Positions 1 to 8,091 of a stretch of DNA of 64,000 bases are shown here, in pieces. The position numbers were made by a program, and so were the translations under genes. The stretch's first letter is position 1. Every line of letters begins with the position of its first letter. The notes beneath the pieces were generated by a model. The model had not been told where the DNA came from and ran no database searches. It saw nothing but the letters and a program-made list of their open reading frames with translations. Source of the DNA: Streptomyces sp. NBC_01294. GTDB taxonomy: Bacteria > Actinomycetota > Actinomycetes > Streptomycetales > Streptomycetaceae. The DNA lies in contig NZ_CP108423.1 in assembly GCF_035917235.1 (NCBI RefSeq), positions 8,027,501-8,091,500 on the forward strand, written 5' to 3'.

Positions 1-294
1 CGCCCGCTCCGCCAATGCCCCGCTCCGTCCGCCGTCCGCCGTCCGCCGTCCGCCTCGGACCGGTTTCCCCGTCCCGCAGCCATGAGCACGACGTTGCCCG
101 GTACGACGCATGATCCGGTGCTCGGGGTTCCCACCCGCCGGAGGCCCGTCACCGCAGGCCATCACCGCATGCCGTCAGCGCAGTCCGCCACCGCGGGCAC
201 CACCGCGGGGCGCCGCGCGGGGCGTGTGGAAGAGTGCGCCGGGGGGTCCGGCCGCACGGAGCGGCCCTGGACGTGACGACGACGGGAGAGTCGG
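1..294. other. intergenic left edge with heptamer repeat
   Basis: I see no convincing gene here. Positions 27-54 hold four tandem copies of the heptamer GTCCGCC. A GGGAGAG ribosome-binding-like stretch lies just before the ATG at 295 and belongs to the next gene. Confidence 0.6.
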
Positions 295-1181
295 ATGGGT
301 GCGGCAAGGATCGCGGTCGTGACGAGCGACACCGGTGCCGACGAGGACGCGGACCTCCCGCTGATCCTCGGGGCGCTGCGCGCGGCGGGCCTGTCCGCGG
401 AGGCGGTGGCCTGGGGCGCGGGCCCGCAGGCGTGCGAGCGGTTCGATCTGGCGGTCATCCGGTCGACCTGGGACTACGCGGGACGCCTGGGCGAGTTCCT
501 GGCATGGGCCGACGCGACGGCCCGGGTCACGCGGCTGTGGAACCCGGCCCCGCTCGTGCGCTGGAACAGCGACAAGCGCTATCTGCTGGAACTCGCCGAA
601 CGCGGAGTCCCCGTCGTGCCGACGCGGTTCGTCGAACCGGGCGGACACTGCGACGAAGAGGACTTCGACGCGGCGCACGGAGTGGTGGTCAAGCCCGCGG
701 TCTCCTCGGGCGCGCGTGACACCGCTCGCTACGAGCCCGGCCACGGGGCGGACGCCCTGCGCCATGCCCGGATGCTGCTGGACCAGGGCCGCACCGCGAT
801 GGTCCAGCCGTATCTGCCCCTCGTGGAAGAGGGGAGCGCGCCCTGGTGTTCTTCGCCGGGGAGTTCAGCCACGCGATCCGCAAGCAGCCCCTGCTGACCG
901 AGGCGGGGCTGATCGACAACTTCCGGGTGCCGCACCCCGGGGCAGCCCCCTACGAGCCCTCCGAGGCGGAACTCCGTACGGCGCGGGCGGCGCTGGCCGC
1001 GGTTCCGCCCCCGGGCGACCTGTTGTTCGCCCGGGTGGACCTGGCACTGGACGGGGCCAGGGAACCGGTGGTCATGGAACTGGAGCTCATCGAGCCGAAC
1101 CTGTTCCTGCGGATCAACCCGCAGGGGCTGAAGCACTTCGTCGAGGCCGTGACGGCCGCGGGCCGGGACGCCACGGCGTAG
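295..1181 (+). CDS. ATP-grasp domain protein (frameshifted)
   Basis: This looks like an ATP-grasp enzyme of the RimK/DcsG-like group, which ligate a carboxylate to an amine or thiol using ATP. The substrate is unknown. The N-terminal half reads in one frame from ATG 295 (VIRSTWDYAGR, then VVVKPAVSSGARDT, a typical ATP-binding region). The C-terminal half reads in another frame (FFAGEFSHAIRKQP, then VMELELIEPNLFLR, whose E-x-E/N residues would bind Mg-ATP). The switch is at about 831-834, where adding one G to a GGGG run restores a continuous 295-residue protein of normal family length. GGGAG precedes the start. I treat the shift as a probable sequence error. The downstream gene is convergent. 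Confidence 0.75.
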
Positions 1182-1246
1182 CCGTCGGCCCCGGCCGCCC
1201 CATCGACCGTTACACCTGCCTTCTGCCTTCTGCCTTCTGCTTCCTG

Positions 1247-1885
1247 CTACCCGAGCCGTCCGAGGCGCGTCCGGCGGCGGCGCAACAGGAGCCCGACGGC
1301 TGCTCCGGCCAGGGCCGTCACCGCCACACCCGCCGTGGTCCACCAGACGGCCTGCCCCTCGGTCTCGGCGGCCGGTCCCTGCTTCGGCGACGAAGCCGTG
1401 GCGGACGCGGCGGAAGCCGAGGCGGAAGACGACGGCGGCGTGGCGGACGGCGCGACGGGAGCCGGGGCGGAAGCGGCCGGGGTGCCGGTACCGGTGCCCG
1501 GGGCCGGGTCCACCACGGGTACGCCGACTTCGAGTTCGCCGTGTCCCAGGGCCGGGAACCCGACGTCGACGCTGACCTTCCAGGTACCCGGCGGCAGGGC
1601 CTCGGCCGTGGTCCAGCCGGCCGGGGCCGCAGCGGGGTCGCGGATCAGGCGCCAGGGCCCCAGGGTGCGGGTGCCGTCCACGCTGACCGCGTTCACAGTG
1701 GCGGCGACGGTCTCGTCGATGGCGTCCCCGTCGTTCTCCCAGGTGATGTCGGCGGTGACACGGCCCTCCCGCTGCCCGGTCACCACCACCTTCAAGGTGT
1801 CGCCGTGGGCGTGGGCCGTGGCGGGGGTCAGGAACATGAGGCCGAGTGCGGTCAAGGCGGCCGAGAGAGCGATTCGTATGCGCAT
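1247..1885 (-). CDS. secreted, C-terminally membrane-anchored protein
   Basis: The product is 212 aa. Residues 1-26 form a Sec signal peptide ending in AHA, so the predicted mature protein begins with histidine (HGDTLKV). A beta-rich domain of about 95 residues follows, then a Pro/Ala/Ser linker (about 125-175), one transmembrane helix, and an RRRRTR tail facing the cytoplasm. The layout resembles actinobacterial CopC- or YcnI-like extracellular proteins, in which the first mature His can bind copper, but I cannot assign the family. The start at 1885 is chosen because the signal peptide begins there; the frame is open further upstream without coding character. A CCTTCTG triple repeat lies at its 3' side (about 1217-1240). 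Confidence 0.6.
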   Translation of the reverse strand: MRIRIALSAALTALGLMFLTPATAHAHGDTLKVVVTGQREGRVTADITWENDGDAIDETVAATVNAVSVDGTRTLGPWRLIRDPAAAPAGWTTAEALPPGTWKVSVDVGFPALGHGELEVGVPVVDPAPGTGTGTPAASAPAPVAPSATPPSSSASASAASATASSPKQGPAAETEGQAVWWTTAGVAVTALAGAAVGLLLRRRRTRLGRLG

Positions 1886-2030
1886 CGTCGGGGTGCTCCG
1901 GTCGAGATGAGGGGACCGGCGGACGGCCGCGTGGGGCGGCCGTCCGCCGGGGCGGGGCGGGTTCACGGCGTCACGACGCCGGGGCGTCAGCGAGTTGGTG
2001 AGCCGGTGATTCAGCGAGTCGCGGCTGTGC

Positions 2031-4097
2031 TCAGCCGGTCTTCTGGAGGGACCAGGCCTGCGCCGCGCGGCCGTCCGCACGCTGGAGGTCGAGCAGCCAG
2101 TTCCCGTAGTAGGGGCGGTTGCTCACGGTGAGGGCGAAGCCGCCGCCCGGGTCCGTGACCGTCACCGTGCCACCGCGGGACGTCAGCCGCCAGGCCTGCG
2201 CCCCGTTGCCGTTGTTGCAGGGCTGCTGGGCGACCCACATGCCCGCGGCGGGCGTGCCGCCGGGCTGCAGGCACTTGCCGGAGACCGCGGACCGGATGCG
2301 GACCTGGCCGTTGCCGGCGTCGTCGAAGTACCACTGCTGCTGCGCGTACCCGTTGGTGCGGCCCCCGACGAGGACCGTGCCGTCGGCGGTGCGGCCGCCC
2401 CACAGCTCGGCGGCCATGCCGGTGCTGCCGTTGCCGAGCACGTACCGGGCGCCCGGCGTGGTCGCGCCGCCGCCCGCCCCCGTCGTACGGAAGGACGCGG
2501 CCTTGCCGGGTCCGCTGTCACGGCCGGAGCCGTCGCGGACGGAGACGGTGACCGTGTACGAGGTGTTGGGCTGGAGGTTGTAAATGCGCAGCACCTGGGA
2601 CTGGACCCACGTCAGGTGCTTGCCGTTCAGCATGACCTGGTACCAGGCGGCGCCCTCGACCTTGGGCCAGCTCACCACGACGGAGTCCGGCCGGATGTCG
2701 CCGGCCGTCGCGGCCGGGCCGCCGGTGGGCTTCTTCGTCGGGGTCGGCGTGGGCTTCTTGGTCGGCGTGGGCGTCGGGTTGGGGTTCGGACCCGGGTCGG
2801 TTCCGCCACCGCCCTTCGTACGCATCAGGAACTGGTTGTCCGCGATGTTCCAGTGCGTGGCCAGGTAGCTTCCGGCCTTGGGACTGGTGTGGAAGTAGTC
2901 GTCGTGGTTGCAGTCCAGGATGTTCTCGGACGCCTGGTTGGTGCAGATGTTGCGCATCTGCGGGTAGTACGGCGTGTCCGAGTAGCACATGACGTCGAAC
3001 TCGTCGGTGCAGTGGGCGCCGCGGCTGGTGTTCGGGGCGCTGTTGTTGACCGCGCCCAGGTTGTGGCCGAGCTCGTGCGCGGCGGTGTGGCCGCCCCAGC
3101 AGCCGGAGTCCGTACGGCCGTAGGACGGGCCGAAGTTGCTCTGGTTGGCCTGGCCGGGACGCTCGTCGCCCGCGAAGGTGCCGATGCCGCAGTAGACCTG
3201 GGAGTCGGCGAAGATCATGTACTTGCGGTCGCGACGGTCGAGGCCCTTGGCGGCGAGCGCGTTGTTGGTCGCGCTGAACTCGCCCAGTGCCGAGGCCGGG
3301 AGCTCGATGTTGAGCACGGTGGGGGTGCAGTCGGCGGCCGTCACGTAGCGGATGTGGCGTACTCCGCCGGTCTCCTGGGCGCTCGCCGAGTAGATGAGGT
3401 CGGCGTCGGCCGCCCACTTGCGGAACGAGGCGACGTACTCGGAGTAGCGGTCCTTGCCGGGGGCGTGGACGTACACGACCTGCACGCGATTGCCGGTGCT
3501 GCCGTCGCCTTCGCACTGGACGGTCTGGCCCGCAGGACCCGCGGCGACGCTCTGGCCGGCGGACGAGGCCGCCGGCTCGGGTGCGGTGGCCTTGGTGGCG
3601 GCGGCGTCCGCGGCGGGCGCGTCCTGAGGACGCCCGCCGCCTTCCTTGGTGGCCGGGTCCTCGGCCGCGGGGCGGGCCGGATCGGCCGCCGGAGCCGTCT
3701 CCTTGACGGCGGGCGCGACCTCCTTCGTGATGTCCACGCCCTTGGGCGGGGCGTCGGGTCCGTGGGTGCACAGGCCGGTGTCGGTGCGGTACACGCCGAC
3801 GCACCGGTCGCCCTTCGGTGCGGCTTCGAGACCGTCGTAAACCATGCCGCGCGCGCCCTCGTTGGCGGGTGCGGCCGCGATCGGTTCCGGCTCATGGTCC
3901 CGGGCGGGTGCGGAGGCCGGTGCGGCGGCCTCCGCGGCCTGGACGGGCGCCACCGCCTGGGCGCCGTCGCCGAGCCCGGAGTAGGCGATGCCTGCGGCGA
4001 TCACCGCCGCCGTTGCCGTGGCGGCGGTGATGAGTATCAACCGCCGGGGTTTGCGGCGGTGGTCGGCGGCGGTAGGCCGTCTACGACGTCCTGTCAT
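2031..4097 (-). CDS. secreted zinc metalloprotease with FN3 and ricin-type lectin domains
   Basis: The product is a 688-aa secreted protein. An N-terminal RRLILITAATATAAV segment is a signal peptide or signal anchor. A Pro/Ala-rich region follows (about 45-180). The central catalytic-like domain carries a zinc-binding HELGHNLGA motif near residue 340, followed by a Cys-rich stretch (GAHCTDEFDVMCYSD), as in reprolysin/snapalysin-like metzincins. A Thr-Pro-Lys linker (PTPTKKPTPTPTKKP) leads to a fibronectin type III domain (about 466-540) and a C-terminal ricin-B/CBM13 lectin domain (about 550-685) with QQWYF/QAW repeats. It probably degrades or modifies extracellular protein while bound to sugar polymers. 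The ATG at 4097 has GAGGTG just upstream. Confidence 0.8.
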   Translation of the reverse strand: MTGRRRRPTAADHRRKPRRLILITAATATAAVIAAGIAYSGLGDGAQAVAPVQAAEAAAPASAPARDHEPEPIAAAPANEGARGMVYDGLEAAPKGDRCVGVYRTDTGLCTHGPDAPPKGVDITKEVAPAVKETAPAADPARPAAEDPATKEGGGRPQDAPAADAAATKATAPEPAASSAGQSVAAGPAGQTVQCEGDGSTGNRVQVVYVHAPGKDRYSEYVASFRKWAADADLIYSASAQETGGVRHIRYVTAADCTPTVLNIELPASALGEFSATNNALAAKGLDRRDRKYMIFADSQVYCGIGTFAGDERPGQANQSNFGPSYGRTDSGCWGGHTAAHELGHNLGAVNNSAPNTSRGAHCTDEFDVMCYSDTPYYPQMRNICTNQASENILDCNHDDYFHTSPKAGSYLATHWNIADNQFLMRTKGGGGTDPGPNPNPTPTPTKKPTPTPTKKPTGGPAATAGDIRPDSVVVSWPKVEGAAWYQVMLNGKHLTWVQSQVLRIYNLQPNTSYTVTVSVRDGSGRDSGPGKAASFRTTGAGGGATTPGARYVLGNGSTGMAAELWGGRTADGTVLVGGRTNGYAQQQWYFDDAGNGQVRIRSAVSGKCLQPGGTPAAGMWVAQQPCNNGNGAQAWRLTSRGGTVTVTDPGGGFALTVSNRPYYGNWLLDLQRADGRAAQAWSLQKTG

Positions 4098-4510
4098 GGG
4101 CACCTCAAATCGTTGTCGGATGACTGGGTGCGCGGAAGCCTGCCAGACGAATGCCGCGGAGAATTCGGACAAAGGGGAGCGTGCTGCGAGAAATCATTCC
4201 GTTACCTGTCGGTCTGATTTGACGAACACTCAACTCTCAATAAATAAAGGCGAGTTACGCGCGTCGCGCCCCAATGGTCCAGGCCTTTCCGGGTGGGTTG
4301 TTATCAAATCGAGATATGGAGGGCGGGCTTATTGACGGGAATTCAGTCAGGAATTCACCTAATTACTACCTGCCGAATTCCCTCCGTCACGACCGGTGAG
4401 GGAACCCCTCGTGCGCACGGCCTCGCACCGCCGCGGATCCTCGCGGGGCGCACAGGAGTTCCTGCCGGACGGGCGGGTCCGGCCGTGGTGGTACGGGGGT
4501 TGAGGTCTGC
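4098..4510. other. AT-richer intergenic/promoter region
   Basis: This 413-bp gap lies upstream of the metalloprotease gene and at the 3' side of the 2H phosphoesterase gene. About 4190-4390 is clearly more AT-rich than its surroundings (runs such as CAATAAATAAAGG and several GAATTC hexamers). It most likely holds the protease promoter, reading leftward. I cannot point to a specific -35/-10 pair and see no gene. Confidence 0.5.
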
Positions 4511-5050
4511 TCATCCTCCGAGTGCGAACGACGCCCGTACGTGCCACTTGGAGCCGTCGTGCACCAGGAGCTCGACCGACGCCACGTGAGACGTGAGCGG
4601 GAGCTGGTTGATCAGTTCGGCCTCGATGTCCTGCAGGGCGGCGTCTTCCTGACCTTGAGCGATGGTCAGGTGCGGCACGACCTCGGTGAACCGGCCGCCG
4701 TACGGCGGAGCCTCGGGCCAACGAGCCGCGATCGCCTCGGTGAGCCGCCGCAAGGGCGTGTCCGGCTCGGGGGCGAGGTACAGCACTTCCGGGAATCGCC
4801 CGCACGTCTCGAACCGCAGGTCGAAGGCCTGGTGGCTGCTCAGTACGTCCGCGAGGGCTGCGTGGACGAGCGCATCTATTCGGCTCTCGTCGAGGAACGG
4901 GAAGAGCACGGTGACATGTGCCGGAATGCCGGCTCGGGCTGAGGGGGCGAGCCGTTCGCGCCACGCGCGGACGGCCGGTTCTGCTTCCGGGATCCGGACG
5001 ATGAGTCCCGTCTGGCCCGCCAGGAAGGTGCTGGTGCTGTCATGCGTCAT
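4511..5050 (-). CDS. 2'-5' RNA ligase / 2H phosphoesterase family protein
   Basis: The 179-aa product carries the two HxTx motifs that define the 2H phosphoesterase (LigT/ThpR-like) superfamily: HVTVLFPF in the first half and HLTIAQG in the second. These enzymes hydrolyse or ligate 2'-5' phosphodiester or cyclic phosphate bonds in RNA or nucleotides. The length fits the family. ATG at 5050 is chosen because homologues of this type begin close to the first beta strand; an in-frame GTG at 5068 with a weak GGCAGG upstream is the alternative. No partner genes are evident. Confidence 0.75.
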   Translation of the reverse strand: MTHDSTSTFLAGQTGLIVRIPEAEPAVRAWRERLAPSARAGIPAHVTVLFPFLDESRIDALVHAALADVLSSHQAFDLRFETCGRFPEVLYLAPEPDTPLRRLTEAIAARWPEAPPYGGRFTEVVPHLTIAQGQEDAALQDIEAELINQLPLTSHVASVELLVHDGSKWHVRASFALGG

Positions 5051-5196
5051 GACGCCGCATGGTGTCACCCTGCCGCAGGCGGCACGGCACCTTTTCCTGC
5101 ACGGTCACGACCGTCGCCGCAGAGTCGATGTCCCGGTGCCGGTCCGGCCCTTCGGGGGGCGGGATCGCGACTCGCGCGCTCGGCGGTTGGTCGGCC

Positions 5197-5748
5197 CTAC
5201 CGTGTGACGGGCCGCTGGACCCCGCTCGGGATTCGGTACACGACGTTCGCGCGCAGTGGTCCGTCGGGCACGCTGAGGTCGTCGAAGTCTGCGGCCGGGT
5301 CGTGCGTCATGCCGATGCGGCGCATCACCGCCTGCGAGCGGACGTTGGTGGCCGTCGTCACCGCAAGGATCTCCGGCAGGGCGAGGGTCTCGAACCCGAA
5401 GGCCACAGCGGCCAGGGCGGCTTCGGTGGCGAAGCCGTGCCCCCAGGCCGAGCGGGCCAGGCGCCAGCCGGCCTCCACTCCCGTGAACGGCATGTCCTCA
5501 TCCACCGGGTCCAGCCCGGCGAACCCGATGAACTCACCGGTGGCCGCCACCTCGACTGCCCACCAACCCCAGCCCCGCTGGTCGATGTCGGCCTGGAAGC
5601 GAGCCGCGGACGCCTCGCTCTGCTCCCGCGTGAGCACGCCGGGAAAGTACTCGCGGACCTCGGGGTCGGCGTTCAGCGCGGCCCAGGGTTCGAGATCGGA
5701 CTCGCGCCATCCGCGGAGCACAAGACGTTCGGTTCGCAACTCAGACAT
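5197..5748 (-). CDS. GNAT family N-acetyltransferase (RimJ/RimL-like)
   Basis: The 183-aa protein has the RimJ/RimL-type GNAT layout. It starts with LRTERLVLRGW, continues with FIGFAGL in the central strand, has GWRLARSAWGHGFATEA as the acetyl-CoA-binding motif A, and has SQAVMRRIGM near the end. It would transfer an acetyl group from acetyl-CoA to a protein N-terminus or small amine; the substrate is unknown. It is intact, of usual family length, and transcribed alone. Confidence 0.85.
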   Translation of the reverse strand: MSELRTERLVLRGWRESDLEPWAALNADPEVREYFPGVLTREQSEASAARFQADIDQRGWGWWAVEVAATGEFIGFAGLDPVDEDMPFTGVEAGWRLARSAWGHGFATEAALAAVAFGFETLALPEILAVTTATNVRSQAVMRRIGMTHDPAADFDDLSVPDGPLRANVVYRIPSGVQRPVTR

Positions 5749-5847
5749 CGGGCCAATCTAGCAAGATCATCGGCGCGGAGCGATCGAGTAGGTCGAGGCG
5801 CGGGCGCGGTGGGCATGCCGGCCGCGGTCGCCGCGTTTGTCGCCCGG

Positions 5848-6192
5848 TCAGATGTCGACGGCGGGGTAGGCCTCGGTGTAGCCGGCGCCGTCGGCTCCGT
5901 AGTAGGAGCAGGTCCGTGCGTTCAGGTCGACGTCGTACCAGACGACACCGGCCTCCCAGCAGCCCTGGACGAACTCCGGGAACGTGGTCTCCCCGGCCTG
6001 GTCGCGCCGCAGCGCGGCCACGAGGGCTTCGCGGTCGAAGGGGGCGACGTTGACCATGCCGGTGCACAGCGGTTCGCCCTGGACGGCGACCGGCCCCGCG
6101 CCGGTGAGGTAGAGCATGGCGTTGGAGGGCACGGCCATCCGGCAGTGGCTGACGCCGGCCCGGCGCAGCGTCTCGGCGAGGCAGGGAGCCAC
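5848..6192 (-). pseudogene. DUF1398 (YbcV-like) protein, 5'-truncated
   Basis: The remaining 114 residues match the DUF1398/YbcV family by pattern: an early LAETLRRAGVSH, then FPEFVQGCWEAGVVWYDVDL and YYGADGAGYTEAYPAV at the end. The function of the family is unknown. From memory of the family, about 25 N-terminal residues are missing. The sequence begins abruptly at 6190-6192, exactly where a truncated MarR gene starts on the other strand. A GTG occurs at the junction, so a shortened protein could still be made, but no ribosome-binding site is visible. Confidence 0.65.
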
Positions 6193-6590
6193 CGACCTTC
6201 AGCCGGACGGCGGACGCCCGCTCCAGAGCGTCGCGGAGGAGCCGCTGACCGTCGCGCGGGCCGCCCGCCGCCTCGGGATCGCCCGTCAGGGGGACCAGCG
6301 CGTCGCCAACGACCTCGTCCGCGAGGCCTTGGCCGACTTCCAGCCCAACCCGGACCACCGCGGGTCACCGCTCCTGGCCCTCACGCCGCTGGGCCGTGCC
6401 ACGCTCCAGCGGATCACGACCCGCGCCGACGCGATCCACCGAACGGTGACCGCGGACATCCCCGAGGCCGACATCGCCGCCGCACGCGGCCTGTTGCACC
6501 GCCTGATCGACCAGGTGCACCGCCACGAGGACGACGACGCGAGCGGGCCCGGCCGGCCGGGCGGTGCGAAAGCCTGGACGGAAGAACCAC
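6191..6590 (+). pseudogene. MarR family regulator remnant, 5'-truncated
   Basis: One open frame encodes the winged-helix core and C-terminal helices of a MarR regulator: VAEEPLTVARAARRLG, then IARQGDQRVANDLV (recognition helix), LLALTPLGRATLQR (wing end), and a dimerisation helix ending IDQVHRHED. There is no start codon, and the first 50 or so residues are gone. The frame does not stop where family members usually end but runs antisense through the sigma factor gene, so the 3' end is also damaged or shifted. Its left edge coincides with the truncated DUF1398 gene, pointing to one deletion. Confidence 0.6.
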
Positions 6591-6594
6591 AGGT

Positions 6595-7490
6595 TCAGTC
6601 GTCGAGCACCATGCCCAGTTCGAGGTACGCGAGGCGCTCCGGGTCCGTGAGGATGTCGAGCGCGGTGATCCTGCCCTCCCGGACCGTGAACGCCATGACC
6701 GACAGCGCCCGGCCCTCCGCCATCGAGACCGCTCCCGGCGTCCCGTTGACCAGCACCGGACGCGCGGCCTCGGCGAACCGGGCGAAGGTGATCGCCTGGG
6801 AGGCGACATCCGCCGCGCCGCGGCGCACGAGGGTGGGGCGCAGCGTCCCGCCGTCGGAGCGGGCCACGACCTCGGGGTCGAGGACGGCGACGAGGGCGTC
6901 GAAGTCCCCGCCGCGCGAGGCGGCGAGGAAGGCGTCGACGACCTCGCGCAGGCGGGCCCGGTCGGGCTCCGGCGCGGGAGCCGCACCCTGGACGCGGCGA
7001 CGGGCGCGGCTGGCGAGCTGCCGGGTCGTGGCGGCGGTGCGCCCGAGGACGGGGGCGATCTCGTCGAAAGGCACGGCGAACAGGTCGTGGAGTACGAAGG
7101 CCAGGCGCTCGGCGGGGGCGAGGGTCTCCAGGACGACCATCAGGGCGATGCCGACCGAGTCGGCCAGGAGCATTTCCTGTTCGGGGTCGAGCCCCTCCGC
7201 GCGGCTGACGATCGGATCGGGAACCGGACCTGCCCGTCCTGGTCGTGCAGCGGATCCTCGCGCCGCGTGGTGCGCGAGCGCAGCATGTCCAGACACACCC
7301 GGCCGACCACGGTGGTCAGCCAGCCGCCCAGGTTCTCCACCGCGGACGCGTCGGAGCGGCTCAGCTTGAGCCAGGCCTCCTGTACGGCGTCCTCCGCCTC
7401 GCTGAGCGAGCCCAGCATCCGGTAGGCCACCGCCCGCAGGTGGGGACGGTGCTCCTCGAAGTGCTGCGCCAGAACGTCTTTCCCGCTCAC
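6595..7490 (-). CDS. ECF41 (SigJ-like) sigma factor (frameshifted)
   Basis: This is an extracytoplasmic-function sigma factor with a SnoaL-like C-terminal extension, the ECF41/SigJ layout. Region 2 reads in one frame from ATG 7490 (YRMLGSLSEAEDAVQEAWL, GGWLTTVVGRVCLDMLRSR). Region 4 and the C-terminal domain read in another (LAPAERLAFVLHDLFAVPFDEI, then FDALVAVLDPEVVARSDGG). The shift is at about 7220, just before PDPIVSRAEG, and a single base restores the gene. In this family the SnoaL-like domain acts as a built-in regulator and the sigma factor often controls a neighbouring oxidoreductase gene; none is evident here. Confidence 0.8.
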
Positions 7491-7599
7491 CCGTCACATC
7501 CCCGTGTTCTGATCCGTCGGTTCAGAGACGGACGATAACCGACCAGTGCAACGAGCCTTGGAATCCAACGAGTTGGAGGATCGAATGGACACGCCACTT

Positions 7600-7823
7600 C
7601 CCGCAGGCACCGCCTGGGCCTGGACCTGCTTCCTGAGGTGCCGGTAGAGGCGGTTGCGGTCGGTGTGGAGAGCCTGGTTGCCCATCGGGACCACCACGCT
7701 GTTGACCTCCATGGTGGGCGTTCCCTCGACGGGCGCGCGGTCCAGCGCCTCCTCGGAGGCCTCGACGAAGTCCCGGTGGGGTCGGCGGGCCCGATACGCA
7801 CCGGGATTTTTCACCCCGGGCAC
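7600..7823 (-). pseudogene. possible DsbA-like fragment
   Basis: A short leftward frame contains FVEASEEALDRAPVEGTPTMEVN followed by VVVPMGNQALHTDRNRLYRHLRKQ. GTPTxxVN followed by a C-terminal helix is the cis-proline end of DsbA-type thioredoxin-fold proteins. No CxxC active site or upstream part is present, so this would be only the last third of such a gene. The assignment rests on a short motif and is tentative. The rest of 7491-7974 shows no clear coding signal. Confidence 0.3.
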
Positions 7824-7974
7824 GGCGGACGGTATTCAATGGTGGCCGCGCCGAACCGGCCCTTGTCGCACCATCGTTGAGCAGTCGACTGAACAGCGCT
7901 CCCCTTCGCCGACGTGTCACGGGTGGCGGCCCTGAGTACGACCGGCCCCGCCCGCGACGGAAACGAGGAGAACG

Positions 7975-8091
7975 ATGTCCACCACGTGCACCACGCCCGT
8001 CCCGTCCGCCCTGTCCGTCCCGCCCGTCCCGCCCGTCCCGTCCGTCCCGTCCACTCCGTCCGTTCTGTCCGCCCCACCCGCAACGACATGA
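7975..8091 (+). CDS. proline-rich 38-aa leader peptide
   Basis: ATG 7975 has a perfect AGGAG 5 bases upstream and opens a 38-codon reading frame rich in Pro (11 residues), Val, Ser and Thr. It includes VPPVPPVP and APP, the kind of Pro-Pro stretches that slow ribosomes and depend on EF-P. Its TGA stop (8089-8091) overlaps the ATG (8088) of the antiporter gene as ATGA. The antiporter start has no ribosome-binding site of its own, so translation is probably coupled. The DNA is a CCCGTC-type tandem repeat; in the next frame it reads as Arg-Pro repeats, which I consider an artefact. Confidence 0.5.
   Translation: MSTTCTTPVPSALSVPPVPPVPSVPSTPSVLSAPPATT

Noticed and set aside
2616..4217. Long rightward frame antisense to the metalloprotease gene
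   Set aside because: It mirrors codon bias of the real leftward gene; it has no motifs, and the leftward frame has complete protease, FN3 and lectin domains.
7914..8087. Arg-Pro-rich N-terminal extension of the antiporter from GTG 7914
   Set aside because: The Pro-Val-Arg repeats are another reading of the CCCGTC DNA repeat; the overlapping frame with AGGAG and an ATGA junction explains the region better, and antiporters of this family start at the hydrophobic helix.
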